Origin: Xanthostigma xanthostigma
Taxonomy: Eukaryota; Arthropoda; Insecta; Raphidioptera; Raphidiidae
DNA length: 64,000 nt
NCBI GenBank assembly: GCA_963575645.1
Contig: OY754475.1
Span: forward strand, 20,374,509 to 20,438,508
Direction: 5' to 3'
Shown here piece after piece: positions 11,107 through 23,222 of the stretch (its first letter is position 1; every line of letters starts with the position of its first letter). The position numbers were made by a program, and so were the translations under genes. Under the pieces are notes generated by a model that was given only the letters and a program-made list of their open reading frames with translations, did not search any database and was not told the origin of the DNA.

Positions 11107-12174
11107 AAATTGTTGAGTTAGTACGTAAAACTGTGTGTTGACTTGATATGGTATCCATTTTGTTGACCTTCAACAAATTTACGTACAACAGTTCGGCAGT
11201 TACAAACTAAAAGTAAAGAACAGCTCTTCATTCAAAAGTACTCTTAGGTAATATTTTAAATTTTTTTTATGATATTCGACTTTTCTTATGATTTTTGAAA
11301 TGGAATTTATTATGCGACGCCACTGTCTCGACAATTTGAAGGGTAAAATGAAACTTCGATGATACGTAAATATGTGCCGTGTTTAACTATGGTAATGCAA
11401 TTTTTTTAACGAAACGTCATTGTTTTAAATGTGTAACGGGTTTTCCCAAACAACCTGGATAGATAGATTGCTAGTCTGGTGTGCGTGAACCAAGTTCCGG
11501 TAGAAAAAGACAGAGGCTATTTGGATGACATGTTTCTTCTTCGTCACACTCAATTAGCCCTGTAACGTGCCATGTAAATTAAAAAAAAAGAAATGTTAGT
11601 TTTTCGTGAAAGTTTATGTGGTTTTCTAAGTAAAAACATATTATTTAGATAGATTAGTCGATATGTCGCGGTGGGACGGTTCGTCTACCTATAAATGAAT
11701 TAATTATTATCATAATTAAATTTCTTTTCTCGTCTGTGTAAGCGATCACATAATAATAATTGATCCGTCTTGGATTTAGAATCTGTTTATTTTGTTTACC
11801 AACAGATACCGAATGTCCTATGTTTGAAGATGTTAAAAACAAGAGATAGTTTCCGCATTGCTCATTTGTTACGTAGTCGATAGTCTTTTGTTCAGAATAT
11901 CGTTTTGTTGCCATAACTTCGCAGGCTGGGAGAAAATCTGATTTTGCATTAGCTCCATTCTCTTTGCTTTAGTAAATCAATAATTGAATAATTCTCTGGT
12001 AAATCATTTTTTGTTCACAACAAACGAAATAATATTGAAATAAAATCATCATTCAATGATCAGTTGCAGTTTGACAATGTTTTTAGCGAATTTAGAATAT
12101 GATTAGTCGCGGGCAGCAAAAAATTTGAGCCAAGCTATATCCCCTTCAATTATTTGAGTAAAATATTGTAGTAT
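11107..12174. other. Intergenic, no gene recognised
   Basis: AT-rich sequence after gene D. Short open frames here (for example on the minus strand near 11654-11914) have no recognisable domain and no splice context. I see nothing supportable. Confidence 0.4.
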
Positions 12175-12486
12175 AATACGCGCCACGAATCTAAAAGGCT
12201 CGGAAGTTAGATGCGAATGCGGGCTTGCGCCTTTACAGTCTGTTGAAAAACTACAAACTCGCAACTCAACAAAACTCAAATAGCAATAACAGTTTGACAA
12301 TAGCGTACTCGACTGTACTTTAAAGCAGGAAAGCGACAAGTGACAAAATGCAACGAGCGATCACGGTCAATCACCGACGAGCGCACGTTCCGTGCAGGTA
12401 GCTGGGAGTATCAACGGCTCTAAAATGTGCCTTTGCGACGCTGTTTGTGACTAACTTCCGAACCTTTTAGATCCATGGCGCGTATT
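12175..12486 (+). mobile_element. ~310 bp TIR element, family M1, copy 1
   Basis: Terminal inverted repeats 'aatacgcgccacgaatcta' and its complement at 12486 ('tagatccatggcgcgtatt') bound the element. The inside is shared with copies at 22229-22546, 52110-52424 and 57658-57952, including 'gagcgcacgttccgtgcag'. No transposase; a non-autonomous MITE. It lies about 240 bp upstream of the sulfotransferase start codon. Confidence 0.85.
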
Positions 12487-12686
12487 ATATACTTCAAACT
12501 AAATATGATTATTTGCTCAGCCCTAGTAGGCAAACAATGTACAGTGGTAAGGCTGCGCTGTTCTGAGTGGAGAGACTATACCTTGTTTATCTTATGGGAT
12601 GTTGGGAAAGAGAAAAAGAAAGTGGTTTTGTATGGCGGAAAAAGTAAAAAGCGATCTTATGATGGGAATTAGTTTCACTTTTGTTG

Positions 12687-12692
12687 TCAGTG
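12687..12692 (+). promoter_or_regulatory. Possible initiator of the sulfotransferase gene
   Basis: TCAGTG resembles the arthropod initiator consensus and stands ~40 bases upstream of the ATG at 12729. No clear TATA box. Weak evidence on its own. Confidence 0.3.
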
Positions 12693-12728
12693 TTCGCGGA
12701 TCGAGTCTTGTGTCTAGTGATCTGTGCA

Positions 12729-15700
12729 ATGGCCGTAAGTATAGAAACCATATATACTTTTATTCTATACCGAGCATAGGAATAAAATCGCAACCGAACC
12801 ATTAGGATGCAAACATATACTTCTGTCTTTTTTTACGCAGTAAGCACTGGCGTATCCAGAAGGGCAAAACAATCACGGAGAACCCAGCTTAAAAAATTCT
12901 AATTTGCCCCCTTTTGGGCCAAAAGCTGGGTACGTCCAAGTTAACGTCATAGAAAAAGACAAAGTTTTTGAAACAGAGATACTTTATTCAGAGTGAATGC
13001 AAGTACACCAACCAATCCTATCATCGGAGAAATCAGGGAATTACATCGATATTAATATATTAAATAAAATTAAACATACGTTCATACACTGAAAAGCATT
13101 AATCATTGTTTACGTTCATACACTGTAAAAAATAGAGGAATAAATGCGAAATCGAATTTCGACCACAGGCTGCGCCGCTAGTAAATATATTAATGAGTTA
13201 TTTGTTTTGGTTTATACAGGCCGAAATACAGCACCGTTTGAGTTATGCCCCGTTGAACGAACCAGTGGCGTCCCGATTGGACGCGTTGTTTGGCGTCGAA
13301 AACAGTTTAATAGAGGTGAATCCCGGCCATGTCCTGATGCCTCCCAAGTACAGGGACATCGGCGATCGTATCCTGGATATGAAAGTTCGCGAAGACGACA
13401 TCTGGCTGGTCAGCTTGCCGAGGACAGGTTAGTTCTATAGTCAAAACGCTCTTTGATTCGAGAGAGGCCTTGCCATAAAAAATCTTCAAATACATTAAAA
13501 ACGTTTTATCGCTTTAAATATCGCAAGTAAATTTTAAATTAGGTTTCCAAGTTATTATTGTAGCCCTCTTCAATACGTTTGAATCGCGTAATATTCAAAA
13601 GTATTATTTCTTAGGGTGATCTGCAGAGCACATAAAGTTATGTAATCATGGTATCATCAACGCAAAATATCCTGGAGGTGGAATTCTAATCCATGACAGT
13701 CTGGTTCAGAGAGAGTGGCATAGATAGATAGATAGATTTTATTTCTTCGCGAAGCCATAAGCGGATGCGAACGTCATACACATAAAAGTACGTTAGTTAT
13801 AAAAAAACAAAACCCTTTATTAAAATAGTAATATTAAAAAGAGCAGTCATATGGGCAAGCTTTTATTAAAAATCGTTTTAATCGAGCTTTAAAGATGCTC
13901 AGGCTAGGGCTATCTTTGATAGTATCTGGTAGCTTATTATAAAAATAACTTCCTTTATTGGTTGAGCTGCTATGTTTGGAAGTTCTGCAACGTTCCAGAT
14001 GTATGTCATTTTGTGTACGAGTATTATAGCCATGTATGTTGGAGTTTAAAATTTTTATTTCGAAATATATTTTAGTTCTTGATCATAACGTAATGGTTAT
14101 TTTATTAATCTAATCACTGAAAAAAATACAACTAATAAAAAAGAAATGTAGAAAATAAGCGCTATTTTCGAATTTTCAAAACGCATCGTGACGTCAGAGT
14201 ATATATCAACAACAGTTTCCATGACGACGATGTCGTCTCACAGTAAGATTATGTCAGTATTTAGAGAAAACAACAAATAAACTTCATTTAGAACATTGAC
14301 AATTTGACATCAAGGTTGGCATGCATCCTATATCATGACGTCACATAAGCCCGCGAACATGGCCGATTGTTTAAACTGTCTATTTTTGAATGTGAAATTT
14401 AATATTTTTTTTTCTTATGATAATATTACATTTTTAAATGATTATCAATTTTTTTCCGTATTATGGTTGACTAAATAATCTATTAAAAATATAAAAAAAA
14501 ATCATGCATATGACCTAATATTATTTATTAGTTGGTACATGTAAATAGCTCCAAGCTGTCTTCTATTATGAAATTGTTTTCCGCCTAAGGCATAGTACAA
14601 CTACGTAATGCTTGTCCAGTAACTTTCTCCAATTTGCCGATCACTTTCTCTGCTAAAATTTTCTGTTTACCGAACTCTTGATTCGTTGTAGGTTCGACAT
14701 GGACCCAGGAAATGGTTTGGTTGATTGCCAACGATCTTGACTACGAAGGCGCCAAAGTCATACAGCACCTTCGAACACCTTTGCTTGAGTAAGTTTCGAA
14801 ATTTTAAATCTTTGATTAACGTCTGATTAGAACTCTTCAACAAATAAAATAATTTATCGACCAATTTTTCAGACAACATATTAACAAAAAAATATATAAT
14901 TAATAGATTAACGTTTCAATCCGGAATAAGGTCCAAATCCGGATTGAAACGTTAATATATTAATTATATATTTTTTTGTTAATATATTGTCTGATAAATT
15001 GGTCGATAATTTTATTTATTTTCGAAATTTTACTTAAGGCGCTGCACACGAGGCTGGTTTTGCCGCTGGGACTTGTGCTGGCTGCCGCGCTGGCCGCGAA
15101 GATAAAAATGACGTCACCGCGGACTCGCGTGCTTACGTCATAAGTTGGATTTTAAAATTTAGACCGGAACTATTTTTCGTACTAGTTTGTCTGTATGTTT
15201 TGAGCAAGAACCAATCAGGAAACAGTATATTGTCACGTGGGCCTACAAACACAGCGTCATAGCGTGTGTTCTGTTCAGAGACAATAAACGTCCACTGTTC
15301 TTAACATTCGAATTATCACTGCGTGCGGATCAAACCATCTACAGAGCAAGCTTCAATACACGCACCGCGTGAAGCAAACGCATGACACCAGCGCGACGGC
15401 ACGCTTGAAATATAGCGGGAAAACCAGCCTCGTGTGCAGCGACCTTTCGGAATTTCAACTAGTGTGGAAGGAGTCTGATTGAAAAATGTTTTTTTTTCTA
15501 ATTTGTAAAGTTCAAATTCACTTTTTCCGAACAGATTGAGTGCAGTGCTAGCCCAAGGTCACGACGACTTCATGAAGAATTACGGTGATTCTGTTGAGTT
15601 AGTTGAGAGGATTCCCGGGCGTAGATTCATCAAAAGTCACCTTCCCGTCGAGTTACTGCCACACGAACTTCTCAAGGTCAAACCAAAGGTACGACAGATT

Positions 15701-17966
15701 GTGCGAATTAGCAGAGATTTTTTATACAGTATGTAAACACGTAAGGTGCACATAGGGAAATTAACATTGGGAAAAAATGACTGGATCAGAGTGAGCCTTA
15801 AAATCTTGTTTTTCAATTTGACAGATAATATTCTTTTGCTAAATTAATGTGTATACTACTGAAGAAAATATTCAAATGATTACAACATAATCGGACTTTT
15901 TTATTAATGGGACATTAAATTTCCAAAAATACTTAAATATGGTGCGAGATCAAATATCTCCGCTTATTCGTGTTGAACCTAAAGACATTGGGTCACTGAT
16001 TTACCGACGCGCATACGTCATACCAGTCAGACAATTTTTGAATGAAATGTTTCCAAACAGATGGAGTTGTTTTTTTTTTTGTTTTATTTTTGTACAAAAA
16101 AATTAAAATAATGATTTATAAGAGCTTCTTATTATTAAAAAAGCCAAGTAGAATAAAAATAAATCAAAATAAAATAGAAATCCTCAAGATTACAACGATA
16201 ATTCAATAGAAATAACAATTAATGCAGTCATGGCTAACTCTGATCCAAGTATTTTTTCCCAATGCTAATTTCCCTATGTGCATCTTACGCGTTTACATAC
16301 TGTATACAGTAAAACCTAGATAAGTCAAACCTCGGTAACTTAAAAACATCTATAAATTCTAAAAGTTAACTGTTCCCTTCGCATTGGGCTTTTTAAAACA
16401 CGAAACCTCCATAAACAAATTATTGAGCATTTGCTCCTCAGCAACTTATTTTAAAAGAAAACGCAATCAAGTGCGTCAAGGTAGAGATTCGATTTTTTGT
16501 TTTTATTCTTAAATAAAACTTCTTTTGTCATACTTTTTGACGTGATAACGTCTTATAAATTGATGAAACACCGGATGCATGCACGAAAAAGTGTAACGTT
16601 CCGAAAAGTGTCCCGTTCCGCCTGACCCTGTGCGTGCAAGCGAGAGCGCAGTATAAGCGATAGAGAGTCGGTAAAAATATAGTTTGACAGCTACTAAAAT
16701 TTAGGTTATGTATTATTAAATATGATATTGGAGCGGAATAGGTTATCACGTAAAACTATCGTCCGTAAACCGACTTTACAGACAACCAATTTTTTTTTTC
16801 AGATAGTGTACGTAGCTCGAAATCCAAAAGACATGTGCGTATCGTATTATCACTACTGCGTTTTGATTCACAACCTTCAGGCGACCTTCGAGGAATTTTG
16901 TGAACTGTTTTTAGCCGATAACGCGCCCATCGGACCAGCCTGGAATCACATGCTCGGTTTTTGGCGTTTGCGTGACGAACCTAATGTCATGTTTGTTAAA
17001 TACGAAGATATGAAACGAGATCAAATTGGACACATCAAGCGGGCGACCAAATTCCTTGGAAAGCCGGATCTTACCGACGAACAGGTAAATCATTTTTTTC
17101 GAAACGCGACACGTGTAGAAAGACAGTTTGTATCGCATACCCAGAATTAGGCTTTTGAAAAAAAAAATAATTATCGATTTTTTTATTGTATTTTAAAACT
17201 TTATTATAAATAATATTGATAATCGATGCGAAAAACTTCCAAAAACTTTTTTTAAATTAATTATAAGCAATTTAAAATTGATAAAATATTTAAAAAAATC
17301 ACGTGACTGCAAACGCACTAAAATTGTTTTTGACAGTTGTGACGTCCTAATGTTAAAATGTATATACGCAGTATACTATCAATGGCTTCTACATGTTTTA
17401 TTATAATAATATAAATTACCATTATGACGTCACATTATGTTCGGGAAATGGCGCGTTCTCGAAACTGGGTACAAAAATTTATTTTTAATTTGATATAACT
17501 TTTGAATTATAACGAAAATAAAAAAAAGAAAAATAGTTTTGTTATAAAACTTATATACGATCTTTCCATTTATGACAAAAAAAAAATTCATTCAAAATCC
17601 CAATTATAAGTTTGTATTTGCAGATAGATATTGTAAATAATAGACGCTCGACAATAAAAATCGTTAGCGTCTTTGTAATTGGAAATTCTAAACTGTTCGC
17701 AATCGTTAAATTATTGTCGATTTTCCCAGATATCGAAACTGAGCGATCACTTGAGTTTCGGATCGATGAAACGCAACCGAGCCGTGAATTTGGAGCCGAT
17801 AATGGAGCAGTCGCAAGGCGCCGGCTACATGCAGCGCGTCGGTATCGAGTTTATTCGGAAAGGACAAACGGGCGACTGGAAAAATCACATGACAGAAGAA
17901 ATGGCCGCCCGGTTCGATCGTTGGATGGAGGAACATCTTGACGGAAGTGGTCTTACGTTCGACTAA
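12729..17966 (+). CDS. Cytosolic sulfotransferase, six exons, 327 aa
   Basis: Exons: 12729-12734, 13220-13427, 14692-14788, 15535-15688, 16803-17084, 17730-17966. All junctions are GT-AG and phases agree (0,1,2,0,0), giving 327 residues, normal for the family. It transfers sulfonate from PAPS to small hydroxyl or amine acceptors in the cytosol. Seen directly: the 5'-phosphosulfate loop P-R-T-G-S-T-W-T-Q-E around residues 68-77, split by an intron; the R-F-I-K-S-H-L-P segment with the catalytic-type histidine; the 3'-phosphate segment Y-V-A-R-N-P-K-D-M with S-Y-Y-H; and the C-terminal [10 protein letters not shown] loop. No signal peptide is evident. The first coding exon is only ATG GCC before GTAAGT; it is the least certain part. 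Introns hold many transposons. The acceptor substrate cannot be told from sequence. Confidence 0.93.
12763..13075 (+). repeat. Dispersed repeat family R1, copy a
   Basis: Shared with 21410-21802 (reverse complement) and 37183-37505: 'tgcaaacatatacttctgtc', 'actggcgtatccag', 'ttaacgtcatagaaaaa', 'accaatcctatcatcgga'. It lies in sulfotransferase intron 1, starting ~30 bases after the two-codon exon. Class unknown; no ORF. Confidence 0.75.
13721..14050 (-). mobile_element. 3' end of a non-LTR retrotransposon (CR1/Jockey-like)
   Basis: On the minus strand a frame of ~70 codons reads H-G-Y-N-T-R, then N-K-L-P-D-T-I-K and F-K-A-R-L-K-R-F-L, ending in TAA near 13835. This is the conserved C-terminal end of the reverse-transcriptase ORF in CR1/Jockey-type LINEs. 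It is followed, in the LINE's own sense, by a short 3' UTR and a GATA/ATCT-type tail at 13721-13735. The 5' part is missing beyond about 14050, the usual truncation of LINE copies. It lies antisense in sulfotransferase intron 2. Confidence 0.8.
14803..15022. mobile_element. Foldback element related to the 29369-29833 palindrome
   Basis: Arms run from 'aaataaaataatttatcga' (from about 14842) and mirror to about 15022. The centre contains 'aacgtttcaatccgga' and 'tccggattgaaacgtt'. The left flank 14803-14841 matches in reverse the right flank of the palindrome at 29369-29833 ('aacgtctgattagaactct'), so both belong to one family. The core motif CTGAAGA is degraded here. It lies in sulfotransferase intron 3. 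Confidence 0.7.
15036..15446. mobile_element. ~410 bp TIR element, family E4, copy 1
   Basis: Terminal inverted repeats 'gctgcacacgaggctggttt' and 'aaaccagcctcgtgtgcagc' bound this unit. A degenerate relative at 26961-27718 shares the internal 'agcaagaaccagtcagga'-like and 'tgtcacgtggg' segments. The short open frame inside shows no domain. Non-autonomous. Confidence 0.75.
15727..16302. mobile_element. TIR element, family E2, copy 1 (pogo/mariner-like ends)
   Basis: Ends are CAGT and ACTG flanked by TA on both sides, with TIRs of ~60 bp ('cagtatgtaaacacgtaagg' at left). TA target duplication with CAGT tips fits the Tc1/mariner-pogo group; that assignment is inferred. A second copy is at 36457-37021. 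No transposase. Sulfotransferase intron 4. Confidence 0.8.
16534..16790 (+). mobile_element. Repeat family E1, copy 1, abutting a splice acceptor
   Basis: Starts 'tttttgacgtgataacgtc', has a matching inverse end 'ttatcacgtaaaa' near 16757, and carries a shared tail ending 'gacaaccaat'. The second copy is at 35996-36236. Only a T-run and CAG separate it from exon 5 of the sulfotransferase gene (16803), so the polypyrimidine tract lies at or just past the element end. Confidence 0.75.
17150..17610 (+). mobile_element. Repeat family E3, copy 1
   Basis: AT-rich unit with 'aaaatcacgtgactgcaaac', 'cattatgacgtcacattatg' and 'cgatctttccatttatgac'. The same sequence occurs in reverse at 37967-38593, there interrupted by a foldback. 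Ends are weakly inverted ('ttaggcttttga' and 'tcaaaatcccaatt'). Sulfotransferase intron 5. No ORF. Confidence 0.7.
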
Positions 17967-20739
17967 CCCGTTTTAAGTACATGTTAGTTCCAATTTTTTT
18001 TTTGTATATATGTTTTCTTGCCATAAATCAGCTACAGATACTGCTTCGGCGCGTTTTAAGGCACGATGCAAATGGGACTAGTTTCAAGATCGCACGATAA
18101 AACACGTCAATTGGCTACAATGCGCTGATGAAGCCGTCTTTTTTACAAATAAATACTCATAACGCACTACGTGTGTCAAAGGAACTCTTTAATGACGTCG
18201 ATGATAGGCCTATGTATGTTATTTCAGCTGAAGTAATGAGTAAAATTTGATTTCTTCTATAAAAATAGACAAATTTTGGGAATCCTTAATTTTCATCTCA
18301 AATATATATTTGCAAAAGTGTCATCATTGTGTACTACAAGCTGGAAATATTCCGGAAATTTGATTATAGTTTTTGGTTCATCTTAAATTGACGAGGAAAA
18401 ATTGCAATGCATTCTTTTGTTTTGTTATAAACTAAAAATACGCTCTTTTTTGTTTAAGTCATAAACAAATGCAGTACGTTATCTTACAAATAACTAGTTA
18501 TGCTTTATTAGATCAGCTAAAAATATTCTTGTACCTAAGTATATCGTCTTAAAAATGTTGATTTCTAATTTTTGAAGGTATAGTTTATGTTGTTTAATTT
18601 TTAATAAAATGTTGTAAATGTTTTTTTTATTTATTTATTTATTGTCCTTTTCGCCAGAAATGGCTAGATTCTCGGCAAAAATTGGGACTAAAGACTAATA
18701 CCAGTAATTTGAATGACTAGCATGTTAGATCGCAATTTTTTTAATCTTTAATTATAGAAATTAAGAGACCCTATTAGTTTATAAAACAAAAAAATAGATG
18801 TTTATTAACGTGTTAAACTGGACTAAAAACAAAAACAATGCTTTCAGATTCATTAAAACATATAAACCTAAAATACATGAATTCATTAAAATAAACTTTG
18901 GGACAGTTTTGTTTTAAAGTATTCCTCCTTTATTTCTTGAAAATTTTTATAACTCCATTGATTCGTCCGTTGCGCGGTTGCACTGTTCTTTCTTACATGT
19001 AGCGTTTATTCCTTAAATGCTCTTCTGGTTTGCTTTTCCCACGATTACGTCCAAGAGTCGTTAGGTGTGTTAGAAATTGGTAAGAAAATTCAGTTTTATA
19101 TTAAAAATACTTTCACAAATTAAATACTTCAGTATTTATTGTGAAGAAAAACATTTGTTATTTAAAAATATGATTTTACTTTAACCAAATACGATTTTTG
19201 CGATGTATGGAAATCACGTGTTAGTATCATAAATGTTAGCATTCTGAAAATATTTGTACATAATATATTTTACTACCGATATTATGCATAATTTATTAGG
19301 AATGAAAAATAGTTATAGAAAACATTTGTAATACGATATTTTTCAATGCTGAAACTTATTTTGAAGATTTTAATTTTATCAGATCAATAAAAACGTGGCA
19401 TAAGAGTTGAAAATTATAAATGGAGGGGATAATATTGTTCAAAAACAATGATTAATCTCATAAATTCGGCCGTTTCACTTTATATTTTGCAAGTTTGAGG
19501 TTAATTTTTGTTTTTTTCGATTAACATTATGCAACTAGCCAAGCTTCGTCATAGATAATGAACCGGAAATGAATACAAACAAAATTTTAATATTTTTTGT
19601 GACATAAAAAATTATACAGCATAACTACAGAATTTATTCATGATAACTATGCATTTTTAACTTATAATACGTACAAATTCGTTTTATTCAGAAATTCAAC
19701 AAATTGGAAGGCGCTTCCATTTACGTAAGTGTTTTTAGAAGTACACGTTTTGGTATATGAAAATTGCCAAGCATAATCTGTAAAGCAATTTTTTCGTTTT
19801 GGACTTTTTCGATTGCAATAATCTGGAACAGTTTAGCTTACTAATAAAAGTCAGCTGACTGAACCAGCTTGCGTACAAGTGTAAAAAATCAACCAATGTT
19901 TTACACACAATTGCAAATATTGAGGGAAAAATCGGAAACGACTGCGTTCTGGCGGGAAATCGCATTCGTGGTGTGTATTTGAATCCCACTAATGCGGTTT
20001 CTCACCAGCATTCAGTTGTTTGATCAATCCAAAAAACTATGGATTTCAGCGCATCGAGGATTAACTCATATCACTATCAGGCAGTTAGGAATTATGAGAA
20101 TAAATAAACTATTTTTCTGAACTTCAGCGTTACAGTTATTTTTTTTTATATAATATCCGTTTCACAATAAAGCACGTTCCTTGCCTCCTCAAATCCTTAT
20201 GATTTTCAGTGTTTGGGGAATTGAAAGGTTGGCCGTTCACTTTGAACAGCTTGAAGGGTCTTATTTCAGCGGGACGTCGTCGAACTGGCCACTGTAGCAT
20301 CACTACAGAACTGTAAGGGTTGGAGCTGTTGAGATATAGGCACAAAAAAAAAACAGCCTTCGAATGCCCCCTAACCTTAGATATTGTCTGCTATCTACGT
20401 CCCATCTATATGTTTTAAAATACAAAGCGTTTTTTTTTTATTTTTGTGAAAATTTCCAGCGGATTCTACTTGACCGACTTAGTTGCCAGCTCTACTTTGC
20501 TTTCCAGTTTCTTAATGTTGAATTCATTTGTTTACCAGTAATTAGAAACAATACAGATTATTTATTCCATTAGTTTCTTTATCTGTAACAATCAATGGTC
20601 AAAAAACCGCACTATTTACTTATTATTTTAGCTAACCCAAACCGACAATGAAATCTAAACTAATATTGTAAAGCGGTGAAGTTTGGATGTATAGAAAGAT
20701 CATCTCCGAAACTGCTCATTTGATATCAACATTTTTTTC
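17967..20739. other. Intergenic region, 3' flank of sulfotransferase, no gene seen
   Basis: AATAAA-like signals at about 18146 and 18602 could end the sulfotransferase transcript. A TTTA-rich run at 18630-18650 may be the reverse tail of a retroelement. Otherwise AT-rich sequence with no recognisable ORF or structure. Confidence 0.4.
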
Positions 20740-20890
20740 CCCAATATTTAGAACGGAACCTTCAGGATGGAAATATGTTTTGTCGCGTTAAAATAAAAGC
20801 ACTTTTCGTGGAGACCAATTTTGCGAGGTAAGTCGACGGAAAAACGGTGGCAGTCTATAAATTCGGACTGGACCCACTAATCTTAGATAA
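20740..20890 (+). repeat. Dispersed repeat, lepidopteran-type, partial
   Basis: Contains 'aaccttcaggatgg', 'aaaataaaagcacttttcg' and 'tggagaccaattt', matching 1320-1475. Fragment only. Confidence 0.55.
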
Positions 20891-21409
20891 ACCGCAAATG
20901 TAAATTTCAAAAATCGCCGAAGCCGCATCCTTTTCACTCATTTTGGCTAATCGAATTTAGACTTTCTTAACAACCGAATTAAGATTCTTTCGAAAACCGA
21001 AATGAAATCCGGTTTTGGTCCTTACTCTCGCTTATGTGAGGGTTCATGTCTGGCGACTGCTAATGTAAAGATTAGCTCTCGCACGATGTGAATTAACAGT
21101 TACAAATTGCTTTAAATATTAGAATTATTGCCTGTTAATATCTGTCACTGTGAAGTAAGGAAACTGGAAAACCAGTATGCCGCGGTAGTGGAATGTTTCG
21201 GGGTTCATATCCCGACGGTGACAACGTTTGAAACAAATTTTATCTAATATAGCGATGTGACAATGGGTGTTTCTTAACAATTATAGCAAACAATAGCTAC
21301 ACCTGTGTTATTAAGACAACTCGCTCGAAAATATAACTTCTCGCAAAAATGTTCAGTTGTAAAAAAAAACAACCGCATCAAAATCTACGATGCCTGTACA
21401 GACGTTCCA

Positions 21410-21802
21410 TATATTTAATAATTTACTATATGAATCATTGTCTATCTACTCAATGTGCGGTGAGTGAACGCAACAAAGCGTATCGAAAATATATCTGCGT
21501 CTCTTTCTTCGATGTAATTCCCTGGTTTCTCCGATGATAGGATTGGTTGATGTACTTGCATTCAATCTGAATAAAGTAAAAGTATCTCTGTTTCAAAAAC
21601 TGTGTCTTTTTCTATGACGTTAACATGGGCGTACCCAGCTTTTGGCCCAGGAGGGAGCAAATTAGAAATTTCTTAAGCCGGGTCCCCCGTGCTTGTTGTG
21701 CCCTCCTGGATACGCCAGTTCTTACGACGTAAAAAAAGACAGAAGTATATGTTTGCACCCTAAAGGTTCGATTGCGATTTTATTCCTATGCTCAGTATAT
21801 TA
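21410..21802 (-). repeat. Dispersed repeat family R1, copy b
   Basis: Reverse-complement copy of 12763-13075 and 37183-37505. It also includes the segment around 'actcaatgtgcggtgagtga' that is shared with 37430-37500 and missing from copy a. Intergenic. Confidence 0.75.
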
Positions 21803-22228
21803 GATGTTCACACATCCCTTTTTTGTGAATCGGGGGTTAAGAATAAAATTAATATCTACCCTTGGCATTGGGACAGGTACAGTCTAGAACACCAAACGCG
21901 AATTCTTTTTTTAAAATTCGCACCACAAGGTGATCCAACCATTTCTTAATTTATGCAACGTGTCTAATCTACAGAACTGTTCCGGGTCCAGTTTGCAGTG
22001 TCTGCTGCGCATGCGTGGTCACTAACTCGCCTTCGCAATTCACCAGCTAAGCTATAATTAGACGAAGACGACGGCGACGTCGCGATGCTTAGATCTAAAC
22101 TTAAAACAGAATCGCTCATTGCCATTGTATTGCCGTCATAAAACATAAAGTGGCATCTCCACTCATCGAGCGTCGATAATCTACAGTATCTGCATCATCC
22201 GCTCCTCAACTCGACTACCGTGAAGTAC

Positions 22229-22546
22229 AATACGCGCCACGAATCTAAAAGGCCCGGAAGTTAGATGCGAATGCGGGCTTGCGCTTGTACAGTCTTTTAA
22301 AAGACTACAAACTCGCAACTCAACACTAATATAACAATAACAACTTGACAATAGCGTACTCGACTGTACTTTAAAGCAGGAAAGCGACAAGTGACAAAGG
22401 CAACGAGCGATCACGGCCAATCACCGACGAGCGCACGTTCCGTGCAGGTAGCTGGGAAGTGGTGGGAGTATCAACGACTCTAAAATGTGTCTTTGCGACA
22501 CTGTTTGTGACTAACTTCCGAACCTTTTAGATCCGTGGCGCGTATT
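22229..22546 (+). mobile_element. ~318 bp TIR element, family M1, copy 2
   Basis: TIRs 'aatacgcgccacgaatcta' and 'agatccgtggcgcgtatt'. It is flanked on both sides by GTAC, a possible target duplication. The inside matches copies 1, 3 and 4. Confidence 0.85.
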
Positions 22547-22589
22547 GTACAGCAAATAGACGCGTTCTTTCAAAATGAAGTCTAAATTA

Positions 22590-22812
22590 TAGCGGCTCGG
22601 TCCGGTTTCGCCCGGATTTGTAGATTGCCAACGTTTTTTTCGTCGACTTGCGTTGCTAAATTGATCTCCACGAAAAGCGCTTTTATTTTAGCGGGATAAT
22701 ATATAGCCTATGTGTATCCTGAAGGTCCTTTCTAAATATTGATGAAAACATTTTTGAAATCGGATAAGTAGTTTCGGAGATTACCTCCTACATCCAAGCT
22801 TACACAAACTTT
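22590..22812 (-). repeat. Dispersed repeat, lepidopteran-type, reverse orientation
   Basis: Contains 'tggtttcgcccgg'-like sequence, 'ctccacgaaaagcgctttta' and 'aatcggataagtagtttc', related to 1245-1475 and 31310-31447. Non-coding. Confidence 0.55.
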
Positions 22813-22818
22813 AACTCA

Positions 22819-23117
22819 TATAGAGATATAAGTTACTAGAGTATGCTAGCGGGTATGCTTGCCATAAGTGAAAGTGTCTGCAGTTCAGAGAGAGAACGCT
22901 GCAATCGTTCCGTATCATTCTCTCTCACGAGCACTCGTTGACAGATCGTTAACTGAAGAGGGGAGGGCGGGGAAAACGATACCCTTACGTAACTAGCCAT
23001 GTGCTGTTTATATCTTTAGTTACCATAGTGATACGGAATTGTAAGAAGCCTTCTTCTCTCTCAATCGCAGACACTTTTAAGGCTCACTCGCGGACTCTAG
23101 TTACTTATATCTCTATG
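22819..23117. mobile_element. ~300 bp TIR element
   Basis: Ends 'agagatataagttactagag' and 'ctctagttacttatatctct' are inverse complements. The interior has 'agagagagaacgctgcaat' and a G-rich strand 'gaggggagggcggggaaaac'. A left-end fragment of the same family is at 37051-37136. No ORF. Confidence 0.8.
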
Positions 23118-23222
23118 ATTTAACTACATATGGCTACTCCTAAATGTATAAAAAAATGTAATATGTTGCCACATCCTAAGGTCGTCATCAAATCTGATTT
23201 TTTACAATGCCAAGCAAACTTA

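Noticed and set aside
15187..15372. 61-codon frame as an extra sulfotransferase exon
   Set aside because: Inside the E4 element, with no matching motif or splice phase.
21150..21240. A tRNA-like B-box around 'ggggttcatatcccgacgg'
   Set aside because: Imperfect box, no A-box at the right distance and no cloverleaf; not listed as a feature.
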